In this document: positions 34,901 to 42,690 of the stretch, in pieces
Layout: each line of letters begins with the position of its first letter
Position numbering within the stretch: position 1 is the first letter of the stretch
DNA from: Ectocarpus siliculosus
Taxonomy: Eukaryota; Sar; Phaeophyceae; Ectocarpales; Ectocarpaceae
Length of the DNA stretch: 64,000 nucleotides
Assembly: GCA_000310025.1 (NCBI GenBank)
Contig: FN649741.1
Coordinates: forward strand, 6,752,881-6,816,880
Direction of reading: 5' to 3'
Made by a program: the position numbers and the translations under genes
The notes under the pieces: generated by a model
What the model was told of the DNA's origin: nothing
Seen by the model: the letters and a program-made list of their open reading frames with translations, nothing else
Database searches by the model: none

Positions 34901-36674
34901 AATTCCGGTGTCACAATAAGTAGTCTAATGGCCAAACCCATAATACCGCCCGCAAGATATCTAAACATAGTTCTGTATCCTGGTGGCTTCTCGTGGTCTC
35001 CCTCCAGATTGGGGACTTCGGCACCTCGAGGTGGGCTGAGAGATCCGCAGAAACTGTCACGAACAACACGAATCCGGGACCAAGCACCCACATCAGCTTT
35101 GCATGGACTGCCCCAGAGGTAAGGAGACGGCCTGGGTTGCTATCGTGTTCCCCGCTAGTCTTGTATGGTTGGTACCAAGAAGGCCGAGGTGCGGGGTATG
35201 AGCCTCTGTTGATCTGGAAGAGTACCGAACACGCCTGTGAAGTGAACGAACGCACGCGGTCTACTCATAGTGGTTGAGATGCGCCTCAGCTGGATTGCCG
35301 CACTGCTTGCAGATGTAAGATCATGTGATACATGCAGAAAAATCTAGACTGAACGGCGCTCTCCAAACTATCCGTAAAACGTTGCGCGACGTTGAACGTC
35401 TGGGCAAGACGGCAGGCAACCTGCATGAATGGATGTGGACTGAGATTTTGAAGTACACCAGAATATTTCAGGGTTTCGGAAGACGTGCATATTGTCAGCC
35501 AATGTGGGTACGTTCGCGTTGAGTTTGTTTGTGGAACTTTTTGGTCTTGGACGCTCGACGTCTCTGTCGCCTTGGACATCGTCCTCTGGTTGTCCTCCTT
35601 CTCCAACGGAGTAGTGGCGATCGTTGCCTCGTGTGGTGGAGAGGGGAACAAGAAACACGAACTTGTACCAACGGCTGTAGGTGCTGCCGCTGTCGCTCAA
35701 ATTGTGGGACTCCCGCGAAATGTTGGTGTTGCTGTGCGTCCGTGCGCCATTATCCACAGGTCCATGCGCACTTGTAGATGGAAAAGTCACCTTTCTTGGC
35801 GTTGCCTCGTACCTAACCGGCTGTTGTGTACGTCACGACGGTTTGAGATATTTCGAACAGCTTTCACTACAAGATCAACCTGCGTCCAACAGGACTAAGA
35901 CTACTCTATGAGAGACTTTTGCCACGCCCAAGTGCGAAACCACATGGCTCACGCCATGTGGACGTCTATGGTTGTGTACCTAAAGCAAAGCACGCATCAC
36001 CGGAGGCATCTCGAACAACGGGTCGTGCTTCAAAGCAATTGGCAGTGCCTATGCGGTGTCAACATCGGCGGCACGAGCAGTGAGGGACGTTCCTGGGGCT
36101 ACGTGTTGTACGTGGGCGGTGCTTGGTCCGACGGACATCAATCCGAAGTGGACCAATTGAGAAGTTCACGTTGCTGTTGTCTCGTTGATCGCGCTCCGGC
36201 GATCCAGCAATCCTAGCGGGAACAGGATATTACACAGCCTTGAACAGTAAAGGTGTAGGTGCATAAAATGTAAGTTGTAAATTGTGCTGTACGTGCGATC
36301 GAAGAGGCTCGTCTTCGGCGTTGGAATTGCGCGCCTGACATTGTTTTCTTCCTTCTGCGCGCGAGAAGGTGCTGGAGACCAAGGAAACCTCCAAGGCGGG
36401 CGACGTCTACAGCTTCGGGATGGTGGCATGGGAGGTGCTGACGAGACAGACACCTTGGGACCAAGCTCGGCCTCGAGACATTTACCTCGGTGTTGTCATG
36501 CGAGAGGAACGCCCCGCGATTCCCGCGGGTGCTCCCGTAGACATTGCAGAGATGGTGCGCAAATGCTGGGCCCAGGAGCCCAAGGACCGCCCGACGTTTC
36601 CAGTGCTGTGCAACAGGGGGAACGCCCACCGACGGCTTCAAGCACCAAAGCTCTTGATTTTGGGGAATGATTGA
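10934..36674 (+). CDS. LRR receptor kinase: signal peptide, single-LRR exons, TM helix, four-helix-bundle-like domain, TKL kinase
   Basis: Exons I can place: 10934-10994, about 15393-15456, LRR exons 16307-16378, 17161-17232, 17665-17736, 18519-18590, 19384-19455, 20245-20316, 22379-22450 and 26556-26600, then 27060-27130, 27714-27791, 28411-28506, 28965-29060, 29663-29758, 31097-32115, 32883-33074, 33428-33475, 33805-34017, 34230-34628, 35008-35118 and 36369-36674. Phases agree throughout and give about 1,132 residues. Approximate order: signal 1-20, LRRs 42-224, Cys-rich 225-274, Pro/Ala linkers 275-370, TM 399-419, Pro-rich juxtamembrane, helical domain 640-790, kinase 829-1118. Kinase motifs are GKGGFGVVY, lysine in AAAK, HGDLKSANVLL, DFGTS, TAPE and DVYSFGMVAWEVL. 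It should be a plasma-membrane receptor signalling by Ser/Thr (TKL-type) phosphorylation. The join between the signal exon and the LRR cap is the weakest part; the exons from 26.5 kb onward are firm. Confidence 0.8.
12081..12792 (+). mobile_element. Short Helitron-like element, non-autonomous
   Basis: It begins ATTTGGTCACTTTTC and shares its first about 240 bp with the element at 12802 (AGGGGCACGCAGGAGGCTCG, CGAACCAATTCTGAAACC). It ends with the same motif, GACACCCACG then CCCGAAGGG and CCTTGTA. The interior (about 12330-12740) is unrelated and non-coding. Shared termini with a different core are what a non-autonomous partner of an autonomous element looks like. Confidence 0.6.
12802..14879 (+). 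mobile_element. Helitron-like element with PIF1-type helicase remnant
   Basis: The 5' about 240 bp match the element at 12081 and the 3' end has the same GACACCCACG...CCCGAAGGGG...CCTTGTA motif, so the 2.08-kb unit has defined ends. Its plus strand holds remnants of the C-terminal half of a PIF1/Helitron helicase, in the right order and orientation for a Helitron 3' end. No Rep domain is visible, so the element is internally deleted. The Helitron assignment rests on the helicase. I do not see a canonical CTRR end. Confidence 0.6.
13466..14110 (+). pseudogene. PIF1/Helitron helicase C-terminal remnant
   Basis: Three conserved blocks appear in order but in shifting frames: ILAPTNGDIDQINDFIL (about 13530-13600), LNSINVPGTPPHKFNLKFGA followed by FIRNINFDCGPVNG (about 13695-13810), and a C-terminal block with FPLRLCYAMTISKSQ and RHGQLYGAVSRTTCR (about 13968-14110). 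They match helicase motifs V-VI of the PIF1-like enzyme carried by Helitrons. Several frameshifts and stops make it non-functional. Confidence 0.65.
15393..15456 (+). other. Receptor exon: LRR N-terminal cap
   Basis: The frame reads CGITDVDFDDMASCLESAGP then ETITHL and ends in phase 2 at CATCT|gtgagtg, joining directly to the first LRR exon. An acidic, Cys-containing stretch before the first LRR is typical of N-terminal LRR caps. The donor is clear. The 5' edge is not: an AG at 15391-15392 gives the phase needed to join exon 1, but weaker acceptors farther upstream (for example before 15376 or 15210) would include more of the Cys-rich sequence. Confidence 0.55.
16307..16378 (+). other. LRR exon 1 (72 nt, phase 2-2)
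   Basis: Acceptor CCACAG, donor CT|gtgag. Encodes one 24-residue LRR: L-DLTY then NELTTLPEGIFGGLTALEY. Identical to the exon at 17665. Confidence 0.85.
17161..17232 (+). other. LRR exon 2 (72 nt, phase 2-2)
   Basis: Acceptor CCACAG, donor CT|gtaag. Starts NLTY and ends TALES. The shared core NELTTLPEGIFGGL is unchanged. Confidence 0.85.
17665..17736 (+). other. LRR exon 3 (72 nt, phase 2-2)
   Basis: Exact copy of LRR exon 1, carried by the second block of the 1,358-bp tandem duplication. Confidence 0.85.
18519..18590 (+). other. LRR exon 4 (72 nt, phase 2-2)
   Basis: Acceptor CCACAG, donor CT|gtaag. Starts ELSY and ends TALEL. Positional duplicate of LRR exon 2 (offset 1,358 bp) but changed in the variable residues. 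Confidence 0.85.
19384..19455 (+). other. LRR exon 5 (72 nt, phase 2-2)
   Basis: Acceptor CCGAAG, donor CT|gtaag. Starts RLYS, core NELTTLPEEIFGGL, ends TALER. Confidence 0.83.
20245..20316 (+). other. LRR exon 6 (72 nt, phase 2-2)
   Basis: Acceptor CCGGAG, donor CT|gtaag. Starts SLSN, core NELTTLPEGLFGGL, ends TALEL. Confidence 0.83.
21130..21530. repeat. About 203-bp tandem repeat, two diverged copies
   Basis: TCGTCTTGTGTGGCGGCTGA at about 21233 recurs as TCGTCTTGTGTGGTGGTTGA at about 21436. The preceding AGCAACAGCAAT-like and CCGCCAG stretches also recur. It lies in the intron between LRR exons 6 and 7 and has no coding content. Confidence 0.5.
22379..22450 (+). other. LRR exon 7 (72 nt, phase 2-2), diverged
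   Basis: Acceptor TCAAAG, donor CT|gtgag. Starts WLLNNSLTTLPDGIFQGL and ends PALTT. It is older than exons 1-6, since both exon and flanking intron have drifted. Confidence 0.85.
23282..25414. mobile_element. 2.1-kb foldback element with long inverted repeats
   Basis: The left arm (23282 to about 23640) and right arm (about 25060-25414) are inverted copies beginning GCTATTT and sharing GACACCGGTRTCGTAAATCA, CAAAATGTTCCTACGGCTCT, GTGACCGGTGGTTGCCGAG, CTCCGCGGTGTCGTAAATA and CCGAGATACGC. The right side carries two further diverged copies of the CAGCTGGTGGGC...GGTTCGCGCGGTGTCG segment (about 24810-25080). TGTCGTAAAT units are scattered through both arms. The middle (about 23700-24780) is non-coding as far as I can see. 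It sits inside the receptor intron between LRR exons 7 and 8. Confidence 0.8.
26556..26600 (+). other. LRR exon 8: short terminal repeat (45 nt, phase 2-2)
   Basis: Acceptor TTTTAG, donor CT|gtgag. Encodes WLDGNSLECLPSTT, an LRR that lacks the PDGIFxGL half but keeps phase 2 on both sides. It probably caps the solenoid; the Cys would suit a C-terminal LRR flank. Confidence 0.7.
27040..27786 (-). other. Unexplained 248-codon antisense reading frame
   Basis: An uninterrupted minus-strand frame runs across the receptor intron 27131-27713 and over the two flanking Cys exons. Its product (it contains FLDNYGQYPS and YRINLLTHRRLF) matches no family I recognise. It has no intron-like breaks, which is notable here. 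It could be a chance frame, an antisense transcript product or an inserted gene fragment. I list it as a frame, not a gene. Confidence 0.2.
27060..27130 (+). other. Receptor exon: LRR C-terminal flank (phase 2 to 1)
   Basis: Acceptor TTCTCAG, donor TGTG|gtgag. Encodes VEVDDSASFDEPGLHVDEHG then DEC. It converts from the LRR phase (2) to phase 1 of the following Cys and linker exons, so it must be present in any functional transcript. Acidic and Cys-ended, as expected of a C-terminal LRR cap. Confidence 0.7.
27714..27791 (+). other. Receptor exon: Cys-rich module (phase 1-1)
   Basis: Acceptor TTTTCAG, donor TGCG|gtgag. Encodes CSIEDVIDNMCGQETC then TPGDEGYTC, four cysteines in 25 residues, resembling a small disulfide-bonded EGF-like or growth-factor-receptor module. 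The paralogue keeps a shorter form at 43508-43573 (VIDNVCAQETCAPGDEGYTC). Confidence 0.8.
28250..30260 (+). repeat. Linker-exon duplication block (three full units, one remnant)
   Basis: Three phase-1 exons of exactly 96 nt (28411-28506, 28965-29060, 29663-29758) each encode a Pro/Ala/Ser/Thr linker, such as ATFAPVPAPALGTAAPESA followed by PQPTPVPDSSPE. Their flanking introns are also repeated (TCAGCTCCTCCTAGGGCTGT, GACCTCTGTTG). A fourth unit near 29936-29975 keeps only TPQPTPVPTSNSK and lacks a usable acceptor. The paralogue has a single linker exon (44171-44266). The linkers form a stalk likely to be O-glycosylated (inference). Confidence 0.8.
31097..32115 (+). other. Receptor exon: TM helix, Pro-rich juxtamembrane, start of helical domain
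   Basis: Acceptor CTACCAG (phase 1), donor GGCAAT|gtgaat (phase 0). It contains a single TM helix VEIVVGVVAGALAVAALGFF followed by the stop-transfer run RRRR. A Pro/Ser-rich segment (PPPAQQSSPPPPPS) suits SH3/WW-type binding. A low-complexity acidic stretch follows, then an amphipathic helical segment beginning QAVLAAAEKLAHSCQIPGIS that starts the predicted helical bundle. Confidence 0.85.
32883..33475 (+). other. Receptor exons: predicted four-helix-bundle domain
   Basis: Exons 32883-33074 (64 codons) and 33428-33475 (16 codons), both phase 0, continue the helical region with EEVHDAVSDLVELIKTYQNK, KVLTSTLFKRRQGELNAVID and RAIWGLHLGLQVQVG. The pattern of an (I/L)-x-x-(L/I) helix, a Lys-rich turn, then ELNxxIDRAIxxLxLGLQ closely resembles the N-terminal bundle of MLKL and related HeLo/RPW8-type domains. 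Resemblance is by eye. Confidence 0.6.
33805..36674 (+). other. Receptor exons: coiled-coil and TKL protein kinase domain
   Basis: Exons 33805-34017, 34230-34628, 35008-35118 and 36369-36674, all phase 0. A short Ala/Glu/Arg-rich coiled coil (AQTESLAQVRAQAESLAEAR) leads into the kinase. All key catalytic elements are present: G-loop, lysine (AAAK), helix-C Glu (FLRELD), catalytic Asp in HGDLKSAN, DFG, APE and the subdomain XI Arg (DRPTF). The residue before the catalytic Asp is Gly, so this is a non-RD kinase. The intron after 34628 starts with GC, not GT. The protein ends with a short tail of about 20 residues. Confidence 0.85.
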
Positions 36675-38525
36675 ATAGCCTTGGGGATGGCCCCGGTACG
36701 TACCATGTGGGACGAAACACACCCAACAGATGATCTGTGGTACTGTTACTGATGTTTTCAGTATCCTGGAGGCTGTACATAAAGTAAGGGTTTGCTGCTG
36801 TCGGCACAGCGTCTAAGGTGGCGTTTAGGTTGTGTATAGGCGCCTCCTGTCACCGGCATCATTGGCTTCGCACTGTGCGGCCATCGTAGGCGCAACCTCT
36901 CTGGTTCCCGTGTGACCAATCGTAAAACCTAGGTGAATGCCGCGGTCTGTGGGAGAGCCGATGGTGCTGTACGTGGAAGACGGTGTGTCGATAGGAGAGG
37001 GTACCAGCTCCGAGCTCTAGGAGGCCACGACCTTGTAACACCGAAAGGAGCGTGCGCGATCGGCCGTCAATTTTAGCTGGTGGAGAAAGGGCGGCGAGGG
37101 AGGGGGTCCCCGCTGTAGCTCTCATTTTCCAGCACGTCCGACGGGCATCGCTTGAACAGCCCGAACGGGACCCCGGTTTCGCCGAGCGAGTGGTGGCAGG
37201 CATCAACCTCGACGGCTCGGGTGATGTAATGTCCGTGGGGACGACCTTGCGCCCTTGCAGCACATACATGCTTTTGTGCAGCTAGCCGTAGAGGAAGGGG
37301 GAGGGCGGGTACAGCCTACAGGGGAATCGAAAGGATGAACGGGGCGAAGATATGATCGGGAAGGGCCCTTTCACGGGACGCAGGGAAATGACAAGTAAAT
37401 ACGATGAGCACCCAACTGTTCGCTAACGATTAAAAAGAAACGCCTGCGGCCACCCCGTGTCTGTCCTCCCCGGTTCTTTTCGCGGCGACCCCATGCCCTT
37501 CGAGATCATCCCAGCCTTCTGCTGTAACAGCCAAAACGTTTCCGAAACAAACGCCCACGGGAAACAACGTGATCCCGGTTGGCCGGCTGTAGGGCAGCGC
37601 TTGGGGTACGTACTTGGTTTTCGTCCCCCCACACACTTTTGACATATGGTTTTGCTATTTGTTCTAGAGTCAAAACTGGTTTACTATAGCCTAGAGAGAA
37701 TCGCACAATGAGCTGAGCGAGCGGTTTTTCTCGTGCATACTGAACATAAATTCAACGGACTCACGCAAGTCAACGAAACCGCTGTGGGGAATGCCGACAA
37801 AACGGCCCCGAAGAGGCGTGAATCAAGGTGTGTGATTAAAGGCGGAAGCAAGCGTCGTCAAGGATGGCCATGTAGCCAACTTCCAGTAGCCATGGAGGAC
37901 AAATTATTTATCCCGGGTGAGTTGGTTGAGCGGCGGCCGAAACTCGGCGATGAGGCGCGGTTTGATGGACCGTCCCAACGTCAGCTCCATTGCCAAACGG
38001 GGATGCACAGGGCCTTCTGGGCTTCTGACACCCGACCGCTTAGAGATGCAACCCAGATATTCTAGAGAGAGGACCACGGCATAGATATGCGAAACCGGTG
38101 AATACTGAGAGGCCCCGTGTGTTACCGAAACAATCCCCGGAAAACGGTTGATATTGTACGAAAGGTAGGTTCGAAGACAACCCGCGGTAGGTAGTCGTCA
38201 AAGAGCAAGTCTTACAGAGTGATGATGCCATCTTGTAGGTCAGATGCGAGCGTGTCGCGACGCGGATGGCCCTGTTGGATAGCTGTTCTGCCGAACGCGA
38301 CTATTTTCGCCGGTATTCCTGGTATGCGTTTACTCCCTTCGAACCCGGCACTGCAGTCCTGCACGTGGCATGGAAATAGACGTGATGTGCCAACCGTTGT
38401 GTTTCTAATAGCGTCCTGCAGGCTTGAGGAGAGACGCTAGCACAACAGACACCTCGGCTGTGTGCGCTCACTCAATATTCTCGACAAACAAGGGCGGCGG
38501 AGGTAGTAGCACTGGGTGCACCAAT

Positions 38526-38728
38526 GCGAGACGACGATAAATACGCTCGAGCCACGCATCCGACTGAACCTGAACGTACGTAAACGTTATGGGTCCGCGT
38601 AGGCACAGCCAATATCGACAGTCTATAAGACGGTTGAGGACGACGATCAAGACGCTCAAGCCCCGATGCGACTAAAAATGAACACACGTACACGTTGATG
38701 GATCCGCGTAGTCTATAGGACGGTTGAG
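38526..38728. repeat. Two diverged copies of a roughly 100-115 bp tandem unit
   Basis: GACGATAAATACGCTCGAGC...GGGTCCGCGTAG...AGTCTATAAGACGGTTGAGG recurs as GACGATCAAGACGCTCAAGC...GGATCCGCGTAG...AGTCTATAGGACGGTTGAGG. Non-coding. Confidence 0.6.
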
Positions 38729-40506
38729 GATGAAAAGGACGTCCGGTGCATAGTACATATGGCACTGGTCGTTGTGACGATGGCACTTTCCGCGGTAGAG
38801 AGAATCAGCCCCGGACGTTGGTCAAGCGGCCACACCAAGGTCGGAATACGTGAGTACCGCATGGCTACCACGGAGCGAAGCGCAAGATCGACAGGGTATA
38901 TCCGCGTGTATGTCTTTTGGAAAAATGTACTTGTCTGCAGTAGCATGCAGGCTTTGAAGCTCTTAGATACCGGCTCCGAATGGGCCCGGGAACAACGAAA
39001 CCGCGGTGCAATCTAGAGCACAGGCTCGTCGTGTTGTTCTCGCTCAAACGTCGAAATGATGCTTTAAGAGTCCAAGCTGACCGTTGAGGAAAACATGACA
39101 GCTGCACAAGCAACGGCCAACGCAACTCCGAGCGTGTCCCCTGGTTGAATGCTGTCACTGCAACGGTGCTTCGGGGTCGCGAGCGGAATGTCTCGCATCA
39201 TGTGTTAGGCGAATCAAAGTACAACCCCCAACAAGCAAGACCGAGGGAAGCACATTCCATTAAATAGCGTATAGACGTGAAGGCGGCGGGGTCGTCAACC
39301 CTTGCGCAAGGTAGCGAAGTGGTGGCAACGGAGATGTTTTCGCGACTGAACGTATGTAGTACGTTAAACAAGGGCGGAGACCCGGACCGACTAAGGGCGA
39401 CAGCACGGAGGACACCGCCCAGACAGAAATGCCACTTTCGAGCCGGTTTGCTGCTTCCCGCACAAAATTGGCACCGCCCGTCCACGCGACTACTCAATGA
39501 GCTCGCGTGTGTGGGGATCAACGGATGGCCGCATGCAGAAATTCCATGATATGTATGAAACTTGGAATGACTACTCCTAGTACTCGTCCAGCATCAAGAA
39601 TCAAGCAAGCCAGAGGGTGACCGCTCAAGGGGCAACCCCCATACATTACACACAGCTGCGGTTCAAATGGGTGGAGGTGCGATTCAATACAAGGAACGAA
39701 GCTGAAAATATGTGCAACTCATGCCATGGGAGCGGCGCGTAAATGGCAGAGGAGAACGAAGGAGCATCTGACCGGAGAAACATGGCCGCCTCCGAACAAA
39801 CCCGTCGCGTCGCGGCACAGCTGTGCCGAGGGGCCATCGCCCTAACATCAACAAACTCGAACCGCCACCGTCCAAAAATTATGCAGTCCCCGGGATCCGG
39901 ACGCTATCGTCATAGACAGGCAAGTATGCCGCGTTGCCCCCCGCGCTTACCGTGGTGGCAGAAAACGAAGGCGCAATCCGTGTGGTGGAGGCGGTGGTGG
40001 TTGTGATGGTGGGCGTCCCGGCCTAGTGTTCGAGCAGGTAGGTGTTGCAGGTCGTACCGTTCGCCACCGATGGAAAGATCTATCTTCTTGGTGGTTGCGT
40101 TTTCTTTTAGGATGTGTCGATTACCGCGGTGCAAGAGATCCTGAGAAAGAGGCGTTTTCATACCCTTGCCCTTCTTGCGCCACCTAGCCGTCGGCGCTGC
40201 CAGAGGGGTCACAACCGGCTGTGTCGCAGCAATAGCGCGTCAGAAGCAACCGAATGGTGCACCCGCGGGGGTGTACGGTACGAGGCAGGAGCCCGGGCCG
40301 TGGCGTGCAGCGGTCAACCCAGGGAGCTGGCCGAGAAGGCCCCGCGGCCGGTCGCCGATGGGAAAACTACCGGTACGGTCCGCCCGCCCCTATCTTGCGA
40401 ATGCGACGGTCTTTAGAGTCTTCCGGTGCTGGACAACAAGCTGACTTTGCCGGGAAAATGTTAGCCGCAGATTGTTGTGGGCCAATTCGACGTGGACTTG
40501 TCAGGT

Positions 40507-40564
40507 AGCACGATGATCACTAGACTACAAGTGAGATGGCTAGTAGTCTAGCGGTCATCGTGCT
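40507..40564. repeat. Hairpin with tRNA D-arm-like motif
   Basis: Inverted 22-bp arms AGCACGATGATCACTAGACTAC (40507-40528, shown split as AGCACGATGATC and ACTAGACTAC) and GTAGTCTAGCGGTCATCGTG plus CT (40543-40564) flank a 14-bp loop. TAGTCTAGCGGT looks like a tRNA A-box, but no B-box or acceptor stem follows. A similar structure lies at 60430-60532. Confidence 0.5.
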
Positions 40565-42610
40565 TCTCAACAGACCTCACACCGACTGCGGCGTCTGCGC
40601 AGCCGGCGCCCCGGGGGGGCTCACCGGTTGCCATTGTAGTTCCATTTCGACTGCCCGGTGCGCTTGTGCGCACGACGTATGCCTTTCCGACCACGGGGAC
40701 TCTGCTTTCGATCGGGTGCCCCTCCAGTGATGGCGGAGTATGCCGGGCAGCTTTCGGCGGAGTGCCGTCCACATGCCTCAAACCTTGGTCGAGCAGGCAG
40801 CAGTTCAATCCCGGATATGTAGTGTTTCAGACTTCCCATCCCGGCATCGTCCATTGGCCTCACGAAGACGGCTCCGTTAGCCCGCTCCGAGGAAGAGAAA
40901 CAACAGAAAATTGATTCTTCCCCGTGGAAGGCCTCGAACTGCACTGACGATGGAACTTCTGTATATCGGGTAAACGCTTAGACTATGTTGCTTACTTTAG
41001 GAATGCATGAAAAGAGCCCACTTGTCTCCTTCGTTCCCGAAGCTTCAAGGTAACTCCAAGGCAGGAGCATTTCGAGGTATACCACGTACCGCGGCAGAGG
41101 GTGTGCCTTTCTGTTCATGTGTCAGCGTACGGCGGCGGGGGCTAGAACCTGGCCGGCCCGTTGTCGGCCGTTCGTACCCACTTGAGCAACAAGATATTCT
41201 ACGAGAAGCTCATACTCGACGATGGCAAGTTGAACAGCTGCACCAACCAGGCGCTGACCTCAAGGTCACGCGCGCGGCCGCGGTTGAACGCCCCTCCCTA
41301 CTGGCTAGTTGTTAGCGGCGATCCGCACTCGAGCACGACGCAAGGCGTCAGGGAACCTCAAACCTATCGTATCAAACCGCCGAATGAGGTGGAAGAGGGC
41401 GAACACCTCCTACTTGTTGATCATGAGCTTGGACAACCCACGCGGGAAGACTTCTTCCGCTCGTCAAGGTCCTTTGCCTCCCTCCCCTCCTCCCCGAAAT
41501 CCTATGCAGGAGGCGTCGGAACCCGCTAGACAGTGCGGTGGGGGAACTGCTGTTAGCGCTCAACCCGTTGATGTTCGTACGCAAGACCCAGAGCCAGACG
41601 ATTCACGGGTCACCTTTTCGGTCATTACCTGTATTTACAACTTGCACGCAGGGTGGGAGTTGCCCACGTCGCAATTTCAGATCCAGGGCGGATGACACGG
41701 GGCTCGAGTCACGGGCCTCACAGAACCCCGAGGAGTTACCTACAGAAATTATGGTTGTGGAGTACATACGGAGGGATGCATCATCGGTCATGCCTAATGG
41801 AGTAGTAAGTGATCTTTTTAGGCCAGAGGCCGAAAACAAAAGAAGAATACGGCAATCTAGGCAGGTTGGTAGTGGTTTTGCCAGATAAAGAAATATTGGG
41901 AGCAAGAAGGCGTTTTACGGGGGCTCGATTAGATCTAGTTGTTCAGGTCTTGGTTCATTATTTCCATTCCCTGCAGAAAAGCATCACATAATTCTTGATG
42001 GGCAAACATACGGATGCGGGGAAATAGAGTGTGCGTTAGCTTGCGCTTATATCACTTGATTGTAGGTTACCAGATGCGATATTTACTCGTATTCCGCTTT
42101 CAGGTGTTTCCTAAAAGTCAGAACACACTTGTAGGTGCCGCGAATATTCTTGGCGAAGCTTGCAAGAGACACACGGGAAAAGCGTGTCCACTACAAACTG
42201 AAAATGCACAAGCCTCCATGTCTCCAAACGAATAACCGGGGCGTGCGCGGCACAGAGGGAGGGGAAAGGAGGCGAGGAGGCACAACAACCAACTCCTCTC
42301 TCTACCGTCGGTTTTTTAATGGCAGTATATTTCTATTCCTTGCGAGACACGCTGCTTCCGGGTAGCAACCGCACACACGCGAGCGCGAAGATGCCCGCAA
42401 TCTATAGTTTATATAACGTGTCAGGAATATGTATTCGAGCGAATCTTCAAGACTGACTAGTTGGTGCATCCACTCCTTCGCTGGAGTGTCGAAATTCGGT
42501 GCTTGGATTCGCTAAGGCCGGCGACTACAAGTACGACGCCGAAGACGTTCCTTGTTCAATCCGTCCACGCCGTCCTTTCCCGAAACGTTCAGCTCATCCT
42601 TTCTGTCATC

Positions 42611-42625
42611 ATGGACACGGCTTAG
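42611..42625 (+). promoter_or_regulatory. Conserved uORF of the paralogue
   Basis: ATG GAC ACG GCT TAG, the same Met-Asp-Thr-Ala-stop as at 10915-10929, again four bases before the main ATG. Confidence 0.45.
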
Positions 42626-42629
42626 GAGA

Positions 42630-42690
42630 ATGTTGGAGATGCTCCTGATCCTGCTGCTGGGGCTTTCCGCGTTGTTGGGTACCTCCGCAG
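42630..42690 (+). other. Paralogue signal-peptide exon
   Basis: MLEMLLILLLGLSALLGTSA with donor CAG|gtaggt, 61 nt, phase 1. It differs from the large receptor's exon by one residue (Asp to Gly). Confidence 0.7.

Larger units (their letters stand above)
36675..42449. other. No supported gene
   Basis: This stretch follows the receptor stop codon and so includes its 3'UTR. Reading frames up to about 140 codons exist but none shows a known domain or coherent splice structure. Visible structures are the tandem repeat at 38526-38728 and the hairpin at 40507-40564. A stretch near 41160-41520 stays open in two frames and may be an old element fragment I cannot name. Confidence 0.5.

Noticed and set aside
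36859-37269. 136-codon minus-strand frame just after the receptor
   Set aside because: Low-complexity Arg/Ser/Pro composition, no domain, and the opposite strand is open too.
41007-41695. Overlapping open frames that could be a gene or old element
   Set aside because: No motif I can name in any frame and no consistent splicing. Left as unannotated sequence.
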